From: Spiroplasma sp. SV19
Lineage (GTDB): Bacteria; Bacillota_I; Bacilli_A; Mycoplasmatales; Mycoplasmataceae
Direction: 5' to 3'
Length of the DNA: 64,000 nt
Assembly: GCF_030060925.1 (NCBI RefSeq)
Contig: NZ_CP045455.1
Location: 1-64,000 of the forward strand
Each line of letters opens with the position of its first letter. Position 1 is the stretch's first letter. Shown piece after piece: positions 56,913 through 64,000 of the stretch. A program made the translations under genes and the position numbers. The notes under the pieces are model-generated. The model was not told the origin of the DNA. It searched no databases and saw only the letters and a list, made by a program, of their open reading frames with translations.

Positions 56913-57600
56913 AGTTTTTATTGCTTGTGATTTTAATTCACGCGAACAGTTAACAGCTTTTTTAGCAAAATTTCCCCCACAACCATTAGCATTGAAATTG
57001 GGAATGGAATTAATTTATGCTATTGGTTTTGAAATTATTTCGGAGCTGAAACAACAAGGTCATACTATCTTTTTAGATTTAAAATTAAATGATATTCCTA
57101 TTACAGTTGAAAAAGCATTAACTGCATTAAAACATTATCAAGTTGATTTTGTAACAATTCATTTAACAAGTGGCCAAAAAACGTTACAATTAGCCCATAG
57201 GATTGTTCAAAATACTAACATTAAATTATTGGGTGTCACAGTCTTAACTAGCTTAGATAATATGGATGTACAAGAAATGTTTTTATCATCAACATTGACA
57301 ACAAATGAGCTAGTTAAAAATTTAGCTAAAATGGCTGCTAATAATTGTTTTTATGGGGTTATTTGTGCACCATCAGAAGTAACAGTTATTAAACAACATT
57401 TTCCAAATTTAAAGACAGTAACACCAGGAATTCAATTAACATCAGATCAAACAGACCAAAAACGAGTTGCAACCCCCTTAACAGCAAAAAAATTAGGAGC
57501 CGACTATTTAGTCGTAGGGCGAGCAATTACAATGGCAGTTGATCCTGTTGCAGCTTATCAAGAGATTTTAACGATTTTTACAAAAGGAGCAGAAATATAA
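56905..57600 (+). CDS. pyrF: Orotidine 5'-phosphate decarboxylase
   Basis: A 231-residue enzyme that makes UMP. FIACDFNSREQLTAFL starts the barrel, IFLDLKLNDIPITVEKAL holds the catalytic Asp-Lys-Asp charge network (DLKLNDIP), and TPGIQLTSDQTDQKRVATP with GADYLVVGRAIT binds the phosphate. AAAGGAGGGAGAAG stands directly before the ATG, which overlaps the pyrD stop by eight bases. The upstream open frame is inside pyrD. Confidence 0.95.
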   Translation: MNKVFIACDFNSREQLTAFLAKFPPQPLALKLGMELIYAIGFEIISELKQQGHTIFLDLKLNDIPITVEKALTALKHYQVDFVTIHLTSGQKTLQLAHRIVQNTNIKLLGVTVLTSLDNMDVQEMFLSSTLTTNELVKNLAKMAANNCFYGVICAPSEVTVIKQHFPNLKTVTPGIQLTSDQTDQKRVATPLTAKKLGADYLVVGRAITMAVDPVAAYQEILTIFTKGAEI

Positions 57601-57601
57601 A

Positions 57602-58210
57602 ATGAAAAAAATTATTACTGAATTAGTTAATATTAAAGCAATTAATATTAATACAACGACACTATATACATGAGCATCAGGCATTAAATCGCCAGTTTAC
57701 ATTGATAATCGGTTAATTATGGGTTATCCACAGTTGCGATGGGCAATTGCTCAGGAATTTGCTCATATTATTCATTCTAAATTAGCAGGAATTAAGATTG
57801 AAAATATTTTTGGCACCGCCACAGCAGGAATTCCACACGCTACTTTGCTGGGGCATTTATTGCAATTACCATTTGGATATGTTCGTAGTAGTAAAAAAGG
57901 GCATGGTAAACAAAATCAAATTGAAGGTGTTTATCAACACGGTCAACGCGTAATTGTGATTGAAGACTTGATTTCAACGGGTGGGTCAGTGCTTGAAGTT
58001 GTTAAAACATTGCAGCAAGCAGGAATGGAAGTTGTTGCCGTCTTAGCGATTTTTAGTTATCAATTACAAAAAGCGATAACCAAATTTAATAGATTACAAA
58101 TTCCATTATATATTTTAACTAATTTTGATACATTAATTGCTAATACCGATATTTTAACAAGTGAACAACAAATAATGTTACAACAGTTTCATGAACAGTT
58201 AAACCAGTAG
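57602..58210 (+). CDS. pyrE: Orotate phosphoribosyltransferase
   Basis: A 202-residue enzyme adding PRPP to orotate. SGIKSPVYIDNRLIMGYPQL is the N-terminal signature, GTATAGIPHATLL the substrate region, YVRSSKKGHGKQNQIEGVY the flexible loop, and VIVIEDLISTGGSVLEVVKT the PRPP-binding motif. It begins one base after the pyrF stop with no ribosome binding site. Last gene of the operon; no hairpin terminator was found immediately behind it. Confidence 0.95.
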
Positions 58211-58245
58211 CAAAATCTCAAAAGATCTAGGGTAGATTGTCAACT

Positions 58246-58621
58246 TAAGTGCAAGTTTTCCTAAATCAAAATAAAGACTAAACATTTTAAACCTGTTGTA
58301 AAGCAAACTGGAATGCGAATAATTTGTTCAAATTTTTCTCACACGGTAAATTCGGAACAATTATCCAATACTAATGATTTAACATATTTCATAATTGTTG
58401 GATTTTTAAAGTTGATATTTATAATGTAATATTGTTTGTTTTACAATGTATTTGTTAACTTTACAGCGTTTTAATTTGTTCCAACTGAAGGAATTCCAAT
58501 TTAACCGTTAGGTCACATTCACGATTTTTTCATCTTTGAATTTTATAACTTTCAAGTAATGTTCATTCTTTTATGAAAAAATGTTTATAATTCATATTTA
58601 TTATATATAAACTTGCACTTA
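58246..58621 (-). mobile_element. Degraded IS30-family element with terminal inverted repeats
   Basis: TAAGTGCAAGTTT (58246-58258) and AAACTTGCACTTA (58609-58621) are perfect 13-base inverted repeats bounding 376 bases. Between them, on the minus strand, lie two pieces of an IS30-type transposase. A full IS30 element is about 1 kb, so the middle has been deleted. It starts 36 bases after pyrE. Confidence 0.7.
58262..58595 (-). pseudogene. IS30-type transposase fragments
   Basis: From the ATG at 58595 the minus strand reads MNYKHFFIKEWTLLESYKIQ, then RWKNRECDLTV, the N-terminal helix-turn-helix pattern of Spiroplasma IS30 transposases, and soon meets stops. Further on it reads YVKSLVLDNCSEFTVWEKFE with IIRIPVCF, resembling the DNG-E-F block of the catalytic domain. 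The DDE core between them is missing. Not functional. Confidence 0.7.
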
Positions 58622-58701
58622 TTATAATAATCTGCGCTAAACAATATTTTACAAGATAGGATGAAATAATTGGAACCAAGACTAATTTTATAACAATCAA
58701 C

Positions 58702-58728
58702 AAAAAGACTGAAAAATCAGTCTTTTTT
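58702..58728 (+). terminator. Rho-independent terminator
   Basis: AAAAGACTGA and TCAGTCTTTT pair, then TTAC. It could end the pyr transcript after read-through of the IS30 relic. Confidence 0.8.
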
Positions 58729-58738
58729 ACTTATTTAG

Positions 58739-58873
58739 GAACACATATGCATAATTCTTGGGATTAGTCAAACTTCGTATAAAAAGTTCTCTAAACCCTA
58801 CGAGAGCCTCCTTTCTAAATAGTTGTTGATAATATAATTAGCGATTAGTCTCAAGAGTTATGCATATGTGTTT
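58739..58873 (+). ncRNA. Candidate structured RNA with 31-bp closing stem
   Basis: Bases 58739-58769 pair with 58843-58873 without interruption if read as plus-strand RNA: 26 Watson-Crick and 5 G-U pairs (58739:58873, 58755:58857, 58761:58851, 58764:58848, 58767:58845). The 73-base loop contains smaller hairpins, AACTT/AAGTT (from 58771) and CTCT/AGAG around AAACCCTACG. All departures from perfect complementarity are G-U in this orientation, which favours an RNA or single-stranded structure over a plain DNA palindrome. It does not match tmRNA, SRP RNA, RNase P RNA or a riboswitch known to me. A MITE with 31-base ends is the alternative. Confidence 0.45.
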
Positions 58874-58959
58874 GGTGAAAGGAAGCGATAAAAGGGGATA
58901 AAGATTATTTCATTGCAAGAAAAATAAATGTAAATGATCAGAAAAGGTATTGTGACAAA
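58874..58959. other. AT-rich gap without recognisable content
   Basis: No frame above 20 codons with a ribosome binding site and no clear repeat was seen between the structured element and the small peptide unit. Confidence 0.5.
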
Positions 58960-58992
58960 TGAAAAGATAGTTAATGGTTGTTAACTATCTTA
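58960..58992 (-). terminator. Terminator of the minus-strand small peptide gene
   Basis: AGATAGTTAA (58965-58974) pairs with TTAACTATCT (58981-58990). On the minus strand the stem is followed by TTTTC. It lies about 10 bases beyond the peptide stop. Confidence 0.75.
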
Positions 58993-59002
58993 GTAAAAGT
59001 TA

Positions 59003-59098
59003 TTACATTATATATGGAATCAGAATTATTAAAATTGTTAAGTATGTTTGGTAGAACATAATCAAAACAATTAAAATATCAATAAACCAAGTATTCAT
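59003..59098 (-). CDS. Tiny hydrophobic membrane peptide (31 residues), toxin-like
   Basis: The minus strand has GAGGTG eight bases before an ATG, then 31 codons starting MNTWFIDILIVLIMFYQTYL and ending IPYIM. Nearly all residues are hydrophobic, so it is a single membrane helix with one Asp and no basic tail. Spacing of ribosome binding site and start is ideal, and strong hairpin terminators lie on both sides (58960-58992 and 59148-59183). Size and composition resemble type I toxin peptides (TisB, Ldr, Fst classes) or small plectrovirus or plasmid membrane proteins. I know no direct homologue. TGG encodes the only Trp. Confidence 0.55.
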   Translation of the reverse strand: MNTWFIDILIVLIMFYQTYLTILIILIPYIM

Positions 59099-59142
59099 AA
59101 ATATTTCACCTCATTTCAAAATAATTTGTCATATACCAATAT

Positions 59143-59183
59143 AAAAAACACATGTCAGACATTTTTAAATGTCTGACATGTGT
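59143..59183 (-). terminator. Perfect 17-bp palindromic terminator upstream of the small peptide
   Basis: ACACATGTCAGACATTT (59148-59164) and its complement (59167-59183) are separated by two bases. Read on the minus strand, five T and an A follow. There is no T-run on the plus side. It lies 45 bases upstream of the small peptide start. Confidence 0.8.
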
Positions 59184-59550
59184 CATTGGTCATCTACACA
59201 AATATTATACATAACTTAAATATAATTAAATAATGTGTCAAAAGTCAATCTACAGACTTATTTCAAATTTTATTAAAATATCAAAACTTATTTGTCAAAA
59301 TCATATCAAGCGCGCAACTTAATTACATAACATTTAGCTTTTAAAACTAAGAGAAAAAACAAGTTAGTTATGAAAAGTTATTTTAAGTGCGTAAAATTAA
59401 TTAATTTTGCAGACACATCATTGATTAAAACAAAGATTTAGAGATTGCTTAAAAAACAATGAGGAGAGGCGGTTAAAAAAATCAATGATTATTCTCAATG
59501 AATACAACACTGAGAATGCAATACAGTGATTTTGAAAGGAGAAATAAAAG
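59184..59550. other. AT-rich gap before the mobile-type gene block
   Basis: No gene is recognised. On the minus strand TTGACT and TTGACA boxes (about 59230-59250) with TTATAT and TATAAT further on could start a short transcript ending at the palindromic terminator. AAAATTAATTAATTTT (59395-59410) is a perfect palindrome. The ribosome binding site of the next gene is GAAAGGAGAA (from 59534). Confidence 0.4.
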
Positions 59551-60081
59551 GTGAAGAAAACAGTTAAAGAACGATTAAAAGAATATGTCGATAAACATTA
59601 TTGTGAAGATGGAGTTTGTACAGCAGATGATATTCAAAACTGCGTGTGTTTAAATTCAATGTTATATCGAGCACTAAAAATTTGTGAACAAGAAATAACA
59701 GAAAAAGATGAGTTAATTGCAACACAAGATAAAATAATTGGCAATTATGTTTCAACAGAAAGGTATTGATTTGATAAGTTTAATAAAGTTAATGTTAAAT
59801 ATATTGAATTATCTAATAAAGAATATCAACAATCAAAATCTCAATTATCTAAAGCAGATTTTTTTAAAGCATGTCCATATAGTGATATTGAAAAGTTACC
59901 AGGACAATTTATTTGTGAAAACTGTCGAAGTCCGAAAGAATTTCAGGATGCAGAAACGAGACTAGATAGTAATAGTTTCCATATGTACGAGTGAATAGTG
60001 AAGAGTGATGCCTTGGCAAAAATCGATAACTTACCGGAAGGAGAACATGCTAATGAAGAAATCTTGAAAAAAATTGAGTAA
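59551..60081 (+). CDS. Unknown cysteine-containing protein of the accessory block
   Basis: A 176-residue protein starting at a GTG after AAAGGAGAAATAAAAG. It begins KKTVKERLKEYVDKHYCEDG; Cys residues occur in pairs (CEDGVC, CVC, CPY, CENC) that could bind metal. The middle is helical (residues 45-100), and two TGA codons read as Trp. No family is recognised. It opens a run of small genes typical of Spiroplasma plasmids or integrated elements. The 3' end overlaps the next small frame by 29 bases. Confidence 0.65.
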
Positions 60082-60160
60082 AAAGCAGTTACATAAAAAG
60101 AAAAAACAGCGCTCAGATAATAGATTCTTAATTGAAACAAATAAGAAAAATAAACCTTAG
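60053..60160 (+). CDS. Small basic peptide (35 residues)
   Basis: AAGGAG ends nine bases before an ATG inside the previous gene. The product begins MKKSWKKLSKKQLHKKKKQR, with about 14 Lys or Arg, and one Trp is encoded by TGA. The good ribosome binding site supports translation. A nucleic-acid-binding role would fit its charge, but this is only inference. Confidence 0.5.
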
Positions 60161-60191
60161 TTAATTATGGTAGAAAGGAAATCAAAATAAA

Positions 60192-60647
60192 ATGGCAAAG
60201 AATATAACGGATTTATATATTTTAACATCTGAAATACATTCAAAAATATATGATAAAAACAATCAAAATAAACTATTAGGTTATTTTATTAATATTCCAA
60301 ATACCGATAATAAAGTATTTTATGTGCAAAAGAGTTGAGTATATAACGATGAAGCTTTTATTAATTGCTTTAAGGTTGGAATTTCACAAAACTTATATCC
60401 AGTTTTTAACAAAGATGATTTGACTACAATGGTTGATTACATTAATGGTTCAGAAATAATTGCGGCTTTTATTAGTAAGTTAAATAAAAAAACAAATAAT
60501 AGTCACCAAGAGTTAACCACAATAAATAATGATGAAGATATTGATATACAAAAGTTGTTAGAAGATTTAAAACATATTGATGAACCAGATTGTTGAAAGG
60601 ATGGTGTATATCTTGGAACAAATCAAGGAACAAGTTTTTCTAAATAA
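60192..60647 (+). CDS. Unknown protein of the accessory block
   Basis: A 151-residue soluble protein. It starts MAKNITDLYILTSEIHSKIY; VFYVQKSWVYNDEAFINCFK contains a TGA-encoded Trp. The C-terminal third is acidic (NNDEDIDIQKLLEDLKHIDE). AGAAAGGAAATCAAAATAAA precedes the ATG. Its 3' end overlaps the next gene by 47 bases. No family is recognised. Confidence 0.65.
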
Positions 60648-61053
60648 GCGTTATTTAATAAAATGAACTGAAAAGAAAACAGCTTTTGCGGTACAATCCC
60701 CAGTTAATCCCCAAGCTGTGATTTGATGATCACGGGAATGATTTCGAGTTAGTAAAAAGTGACCTTGTAAATTTGATGAAACATGCTTGGGCGTTGGTGA
60801 AAATAATCCTAACCATGAGTATTGCCCAATCGGGTATTTTGCGACAGCTTGTCTTTTTAATAAAGATTATGAACAAATTATTTATACAGAAAAAGGGGTT
60901 GAAGAAATAATTCCCATCAATGGCAAAAAACTTTATGAAGCTTTTGAAAGTCTTAAAAAAAATAATAGTAAGCAATATTTACAACAAGCAAAAGAATTAC
61001 AAGTTTTATTATCAAATAAAGATGATCAATTTGTAAGAGGAGGAATAAACTAA
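60601..61053 (+). CDS. Unknown Trp- and Cys-rich protein of the accessory block
   Basis: A 150-residue frame with six TGA codons in the first 60 positions read as Trp (VIWWSREWFRVSKKWPC), so a standard-code reading would shred it. Four Cys in WPCKFDETCLGVGENNPNHEYCPIGYFATAC suggest a metal site. The start is uncertain: ATG 60601 directly follows AAAGG, while TTG 60613 would have better spacing. No family is recognised. Confidence 0.65.
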
Positions 61054-61056
61054 TAT

Positions 61057-61266
61057 ATGACTAAAAAAAGGTTTCTAAAAATAAATAGAGAAATTTGAAA
61101 ATCATGTTTTGTTTGTAATAAAAGTATAGAAATTAAAAAATATTGGATTAAAGTACCAATATTTGATAAATTTGATACCTATGAAGGTATTAAAATAAAT
61201 AGACAAGTTTGTTCAAAAAAATGTCAGATACAAAACAGTTGCTTGTTTGTTCACCTAGATTCCTAG
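61057..61266 (+). CDS. Small zinc-ribbon-like protein
   Basis: A 69-residue protein with CFVC near residue 17-20 and CSKKC near residue 52-56 plus a later Cys, spaced like a treble-clef or zinc ribbon. AGGAGGAATAAACTAATAT precedes the ATG, with a long spacer. The end overlaps the convergent minus-strand gene by 12 bases. Function unknown; such proteins are common on mobile elements. Confidence 0.6.
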
Positions 61267-61446
61267 TCAAGAGCTTATATATTTTTCAAATTGATCTAAC
61301 TTATTTAAATCTGCTACTAAAAATAATCGTTTTTCATATTTTTTAAGTTTTAATAATGCAACTGTATTGTAACCATAAAAAATAATTTTAATTCTTCTAT
61401 TTTCATTAAAATTATTAACTTTATTTTTAAGTAAATCTAAACTCAT
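61255..61446 (-). CDS. Small unknown protein, minus strand
   Basis: A 63-residue frame beginning MSLDLLKNKVNNFNENRRIK and ending SSWLGI with TGA as Trp. The middle reads IIFYGYNTVALLKLKKYEKR. Its ATG overlaps the original stop of the frameshifted gene before it (TTATGAGTTTAG), which implies translational coupling. AATAAGGAATTT precedes it. No family is recognised. Confidence 0.5.
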
Positions 61447-61729
61447 AAATTCCTTATTATCTTTGGTATAAAAACTCCGCGTTTATTTTTATCATTTATA
61501 TTTTTATTAAAATATTAGAATTATGCTGATTTACATCATGAAATTCATCTTTGTTATTTCTAATTAGAAAATAAAATAAAATAATTTCATTATTTGTTCT
61601 GAGATATTTATCATTATAAAAATCTCTAAATGAACCGTCTATAAAATTTTGTAATATTCTACCGAGTGGTTTATTTTTAAAATAAATTAAAATTCTATTT
61701 CACATATCATTTGAATAATCTATTGGCAT
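61437..61729 (-). pseudogene. Unknown protein, frameshifted near its end
   Basis: From the ATG at 61729 (AAAGGAAATTGTAT upstream) the minus strand codes for MPIDYSNDMWNRILIYFKNK and on to a TAA at 61496, 77 residues. One frame over, coding continues NDKNKRGVFIPKIIRNLWV to 61437, exactly overlapping the next start. One missing A in the A-tract near 61500 would rejoin them. It could be a natural truncation or a sequencing error. Confidence 0.5.
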
Positions 61730-61785
61730 ATACAATTTCCTTTCATATATAAATTATAGCAATCAGATAGAAAGAAGGTGCTAAA

Positions 61786-63576
61786 TTGAAGTATTTAGTA
61801 GTTTTAGAATCGCCAAACAAAATAACAAAAGTTAAAGCTTATTTGGAACAAGCCTTTCCTAACCATAATTTTATTGTAAAAGCTTCGATGGGACATATAA
61901 CTGAGTTAGCTATTAAGAATCAAAAATATGCATTAGGAATTGATTTAGAAACAATGACCCCCGTTTATAATTTATTAGAAACTAAAAAAGATACAGTTAA
62001 ACAATTACATGAACTATCGAAAAAAGTTGATAAGGTTATTTTAGCGACTGACCCTGACCGCGAAGGCGAAGCAATTGCTTGGCATTTACAAGAACAATTA
62101 AACTGTAAAAATAAAGCAGTTCGTTTAACATTTAATGAAATTACGGAGAAAGCAGTTAAGGAAGCTTTTGCAAAACAAAGTGCGATAAATTATAGTTTGG
62201 TTAATGCCCAACAAGCCCGCCAAATGATTGACCGGATAATGGGTTTTAAATTATCTGGGTTGTTACAAAAAGCAGTTAATTTAAAATCAGCAGGGCGTGT
62301 ACAATCGGTAGCATTAAAATTAGTTGTTGAACGTGAATTAGAGCGAAAAGAACATAACAAGTTAGAATATTGGACAATTAAACAAGAATATCAAAATGGT
62401 AATGATATCAAATTATTTTTAAATAAAGCAAAACAAGAAATTGTGAAAGAAAAAGTAATTAATTCAAAAACATTAGCAAATCAAATATTAAATGAGTTAT
62501 CAAATAAATTGGTTGTAAAAGAAATTATGATAGAAAATTTTAGCAAAAATAGATACACTCCTTTTACAACATCAAGTATTTTACAATATGCTAGTGTAAT
62601 GTTAAATTTCCCAAGTGAAAAAACAACAAGTTTACTACAGCATTTATTTGAAACGGGTTATATTACATATCCAAGAACTGATTCCGTTCGAATAAATGAT
62701 GATTTTATTTTAGATACATATGAATATATTGAAAATAATTATGGCAAAGAGTATGTTGGCAGTTATAAAACAAAGAAATTAGGAGAAAATGCTCAAGATG
62801 CCCATGAAGCAATCCGCCCAACAAATATTACGTTAACAGTTGAGCAAACTAAAAGAGAAATTGGCAATCATAGTGAATTTATGCTATATGAATTAATTTA
62901 TAATAATACGTTATTTGCTTTAATGGCAAACGAAGTGGGGAAAAAATACCAAGTTCTTTTTGAGAATAATGGTTATATCTGTAAAATGGATTATAAAAAA
63001 TATACTTTTACTAGTTATTATGATCTCCAAGAAATAGCTTTAGATAGTTTTGATTATCAATTTCAAGTTGGCCAAATCCTAAATTTAACTACAAAATGAT
63101 TAGCAGAACAAAATTTTACAAAACCTAACGCTAGATACACTGAACCAAATTTAATTAAGAAATTAGAAATAGAAGGAGTAGGACGCCCTTCAACCTATGC
63201 AACTGTTATGAAAACTTTGATTAATAGAGAGTACATCAAATTTGAGAAAAAAAGTATTGTTCCTACCGATAATGGGATAAAAGCCTATACTATTTTACAA
63301 AAATATTTTGCAAACATTATTAATGAAAAATATACTTCGGAAATGGAAGACATCTTAGATCATATTGCTGATAATAAAATTAATAAAACGGAATATTTAA
63401 AATTATTTTATAAGAATTTTATTTTAGATTATAGTAATGCCACAAATGTTATTTTTAAAGATTCTATAAAATGCAGTAAATGTCAGATAGGTTATATTAT
63501 TCAACAGAAAAGTTATAAAGGAAATTTGTTTAAAGCTTGTAATAATTATCCAGATTGTAAAAACATCGTGAGCTAA
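61786..63576 (+). CDS. topA: Type IA DNA topoisomerase
   Basis: A 596-residue enzyme starting at a TTG that follows AGAAGGTGCTAAA. The Toprim domain has KYLVVLESPNKITKVKAYL and ATDPDREGEAIAWHL with the acidic metal site; GFKLSGLL and SAGRVQSVALKLV follow, and the catalytic Tyr is in GYITYPRTDSVRI near residue 294. DAHEAIRPT and GVGRPSTYATVMKTL complete the core. One C-terminal zinc finger remains (CSKCQIGYII...CNNYPDC). Chromosomal TopA is usually longer with more fingers, so this is probably the accessory version typical of plasmids and conjugative elements. Few TGA codons: one near 63099. Confidence 0.9.
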
Positions 63577-63578
63577 AT

Positions 63579-63734
63579 ATGACAAAAAAAGATTATTCAA
63601 AACCCAAAGCTTGTATTAATGGTGTTATTCTCATTGACTGTATTAGATGTGATAAAGAGTTTAAAATTACAAAATCTGAATGATTAGCAATGAATAAATT
63701 CTATAAATGTAAAGAATGCAGAGGAGTGATTTAA
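63579..63734 (+). CDS. Small zinc-finger protein (51 residues)
   Basis: The protein has CIRC (residues 21-24) and CKEC (near residues 44-47), a four-Cys zinc ribbon, and one TGA-encoded Trp (SEWLAMNKF). The ATG lies two bases after the topA stop and its own stop overlaps the next ATG (TTTAATGG), so the three are one translation unit. Confidence 0.6.
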
Positions 63735-63871
63735 TGGCAAATCATAGTTTAATTTTAGATAAAAGAAAAATGATAATTACATGCCAAATAGTAAAAAAAT
63801 ATAAAGATATTTTTTTATTAAATGATGGTGAAATAATATTAAAAAAGAATCCTTTTGAAAGGACGATATAG
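63734..63871 (+). CDS. Small unknown protein (45 residues)
   Basis: The ATG overlaps the previous stop; AGGAG lies nine to ten bases upstream. The product begins MANHSLILDKRKMIITCQIV, and its pattern (KYKDIFLLNDGEIIL) suggests a small beta-rich fold. Not recognised. Confidence 0.5.
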   Translation: MANHSLILDKRKMIITCQIVKKYKDIFLLNDGEIILKKNPFERTI

Positions 63872-63879
63872 TTTAATAA

Positions 63880-64000
63880 ATGATAAGATTTATGAACGAG
63901 TTAATGAAGAATTCAAAAAAAAATTGAGAGGAAGAAAAATTTAAATTACGTATTGATGAAAATTATAAAGTAAATTTAAAAAATTATTTAAAAAAGAAAT
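63880..64000 (+). CDS. Start of an unknown protein (partial, runs off the window)
   Basis: An open frame from ATG 63880 (or 63892) to the right edge: MIRFMNELMKNSKKNWEEEK and on, Lys-rich and helical, with one TGA as Trp. The ribosome binding site is poor. It may be the N-terminus of a coiled protein of the element. Confidence 0.45.

Noticed and set aside
58747-58767. Peptide MHNSWD encoded by both strands of the 58.74-kb stem
   Set aside because: No ribosome binding site, and the synonymous pattern is explained by G-U pairing in an RNA stem.

Overview
The window is chromosomal DNA from a Spiroplasma of the Citri group. Almost every long gene contains in-frame TGA codons where tryptophan is expected (translation table 4), base composition is strongly AT-rich, and the order rpsB - tsf - membrane protein - spiralin - pfkA - pyk is the one known from S. 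citri. Two spiralin-type lipoprotein genes carry the typical signal peptide and VVAC lipobox. The species cannot be fixed from this sequence alone.

Layout. 1-7.2 kb: tail of an unrecognised gene, then a complete ribose operon (DeoR regulator, rbsK, rbsD, rbsA, an rbsC with a long N-terminal coiled extension, rbsB). 7.2-14.2 kb: a membrane protein, a YgjP-type metallopeptidase, the NAD(P)HX repair enzyme and a giant FtsX-type permease. 14.2-18 kb: T-box-controlled pheST. 18-20 kb: an RpiR regulator on the minus strand, then yceD-rpmF. 20-30 kb: a division cluster (mraZ, rsmH, ftsA, ftsZ, sepF, ylmH, divIVA) running into T-box-ileS, lspA and rluD, with no peptidoglycan genes. 30-38.9 kb: a rhomboid-like protein, a dCMP deaminase, membrane proteins, RNase HIII (minus strand), acpS, rpsB and tsf. 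38.9-46.3 kb: a spiralin pseudogene, spiralin, pfkA, pyk and T-box-thrS. 46.3-52.8 kb: cellobiose-type PTS IIB and IIC, a DUF3284-like protein, an agmatine deiminase homologue that has lost its catalytic Cys, and a second IIC copy. 52.8-58.2 kb: a pyrimidine operon pyrBCKDFE behind a leader peptide and terminator. 58.2-59.5 kb: an IS30 relic, a candidate structured RNA and a tiny hydrophobic peptide gene. 59.5-64 kb: small unknown proteins and a type IA topoisomerase, resembling an integrated plasmid or conjugative element.

Most of the window is core metabolism and gene expression: uptake of ribose and beta-glucosides feeds glycolysis (pfkA, pyk), three aminoacyl-tRNA synthetase operons sense their own uncharged tRNAs, and the pyr operon looks set to sense UTP through coupled transcription and translation. 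Decay is visible in several places: pyrD has a TAA where a TGA Trp codon is expected, one spiralin copy is frameshifted twice, IS3 and IS30 transposases survive only as fragments, and thrS has lost its normal stop. The best candidates for undescribed biology are the pyr leader-peptide attenuator (52.84-53.01 kb), the 31-bp G-U-rich RNA stem at 58.74-58.87 kb, the 31-residue toxin-like peptide at 59.0 kb, and the catalytically dead agmatine deiminase between two PTS permease copies.
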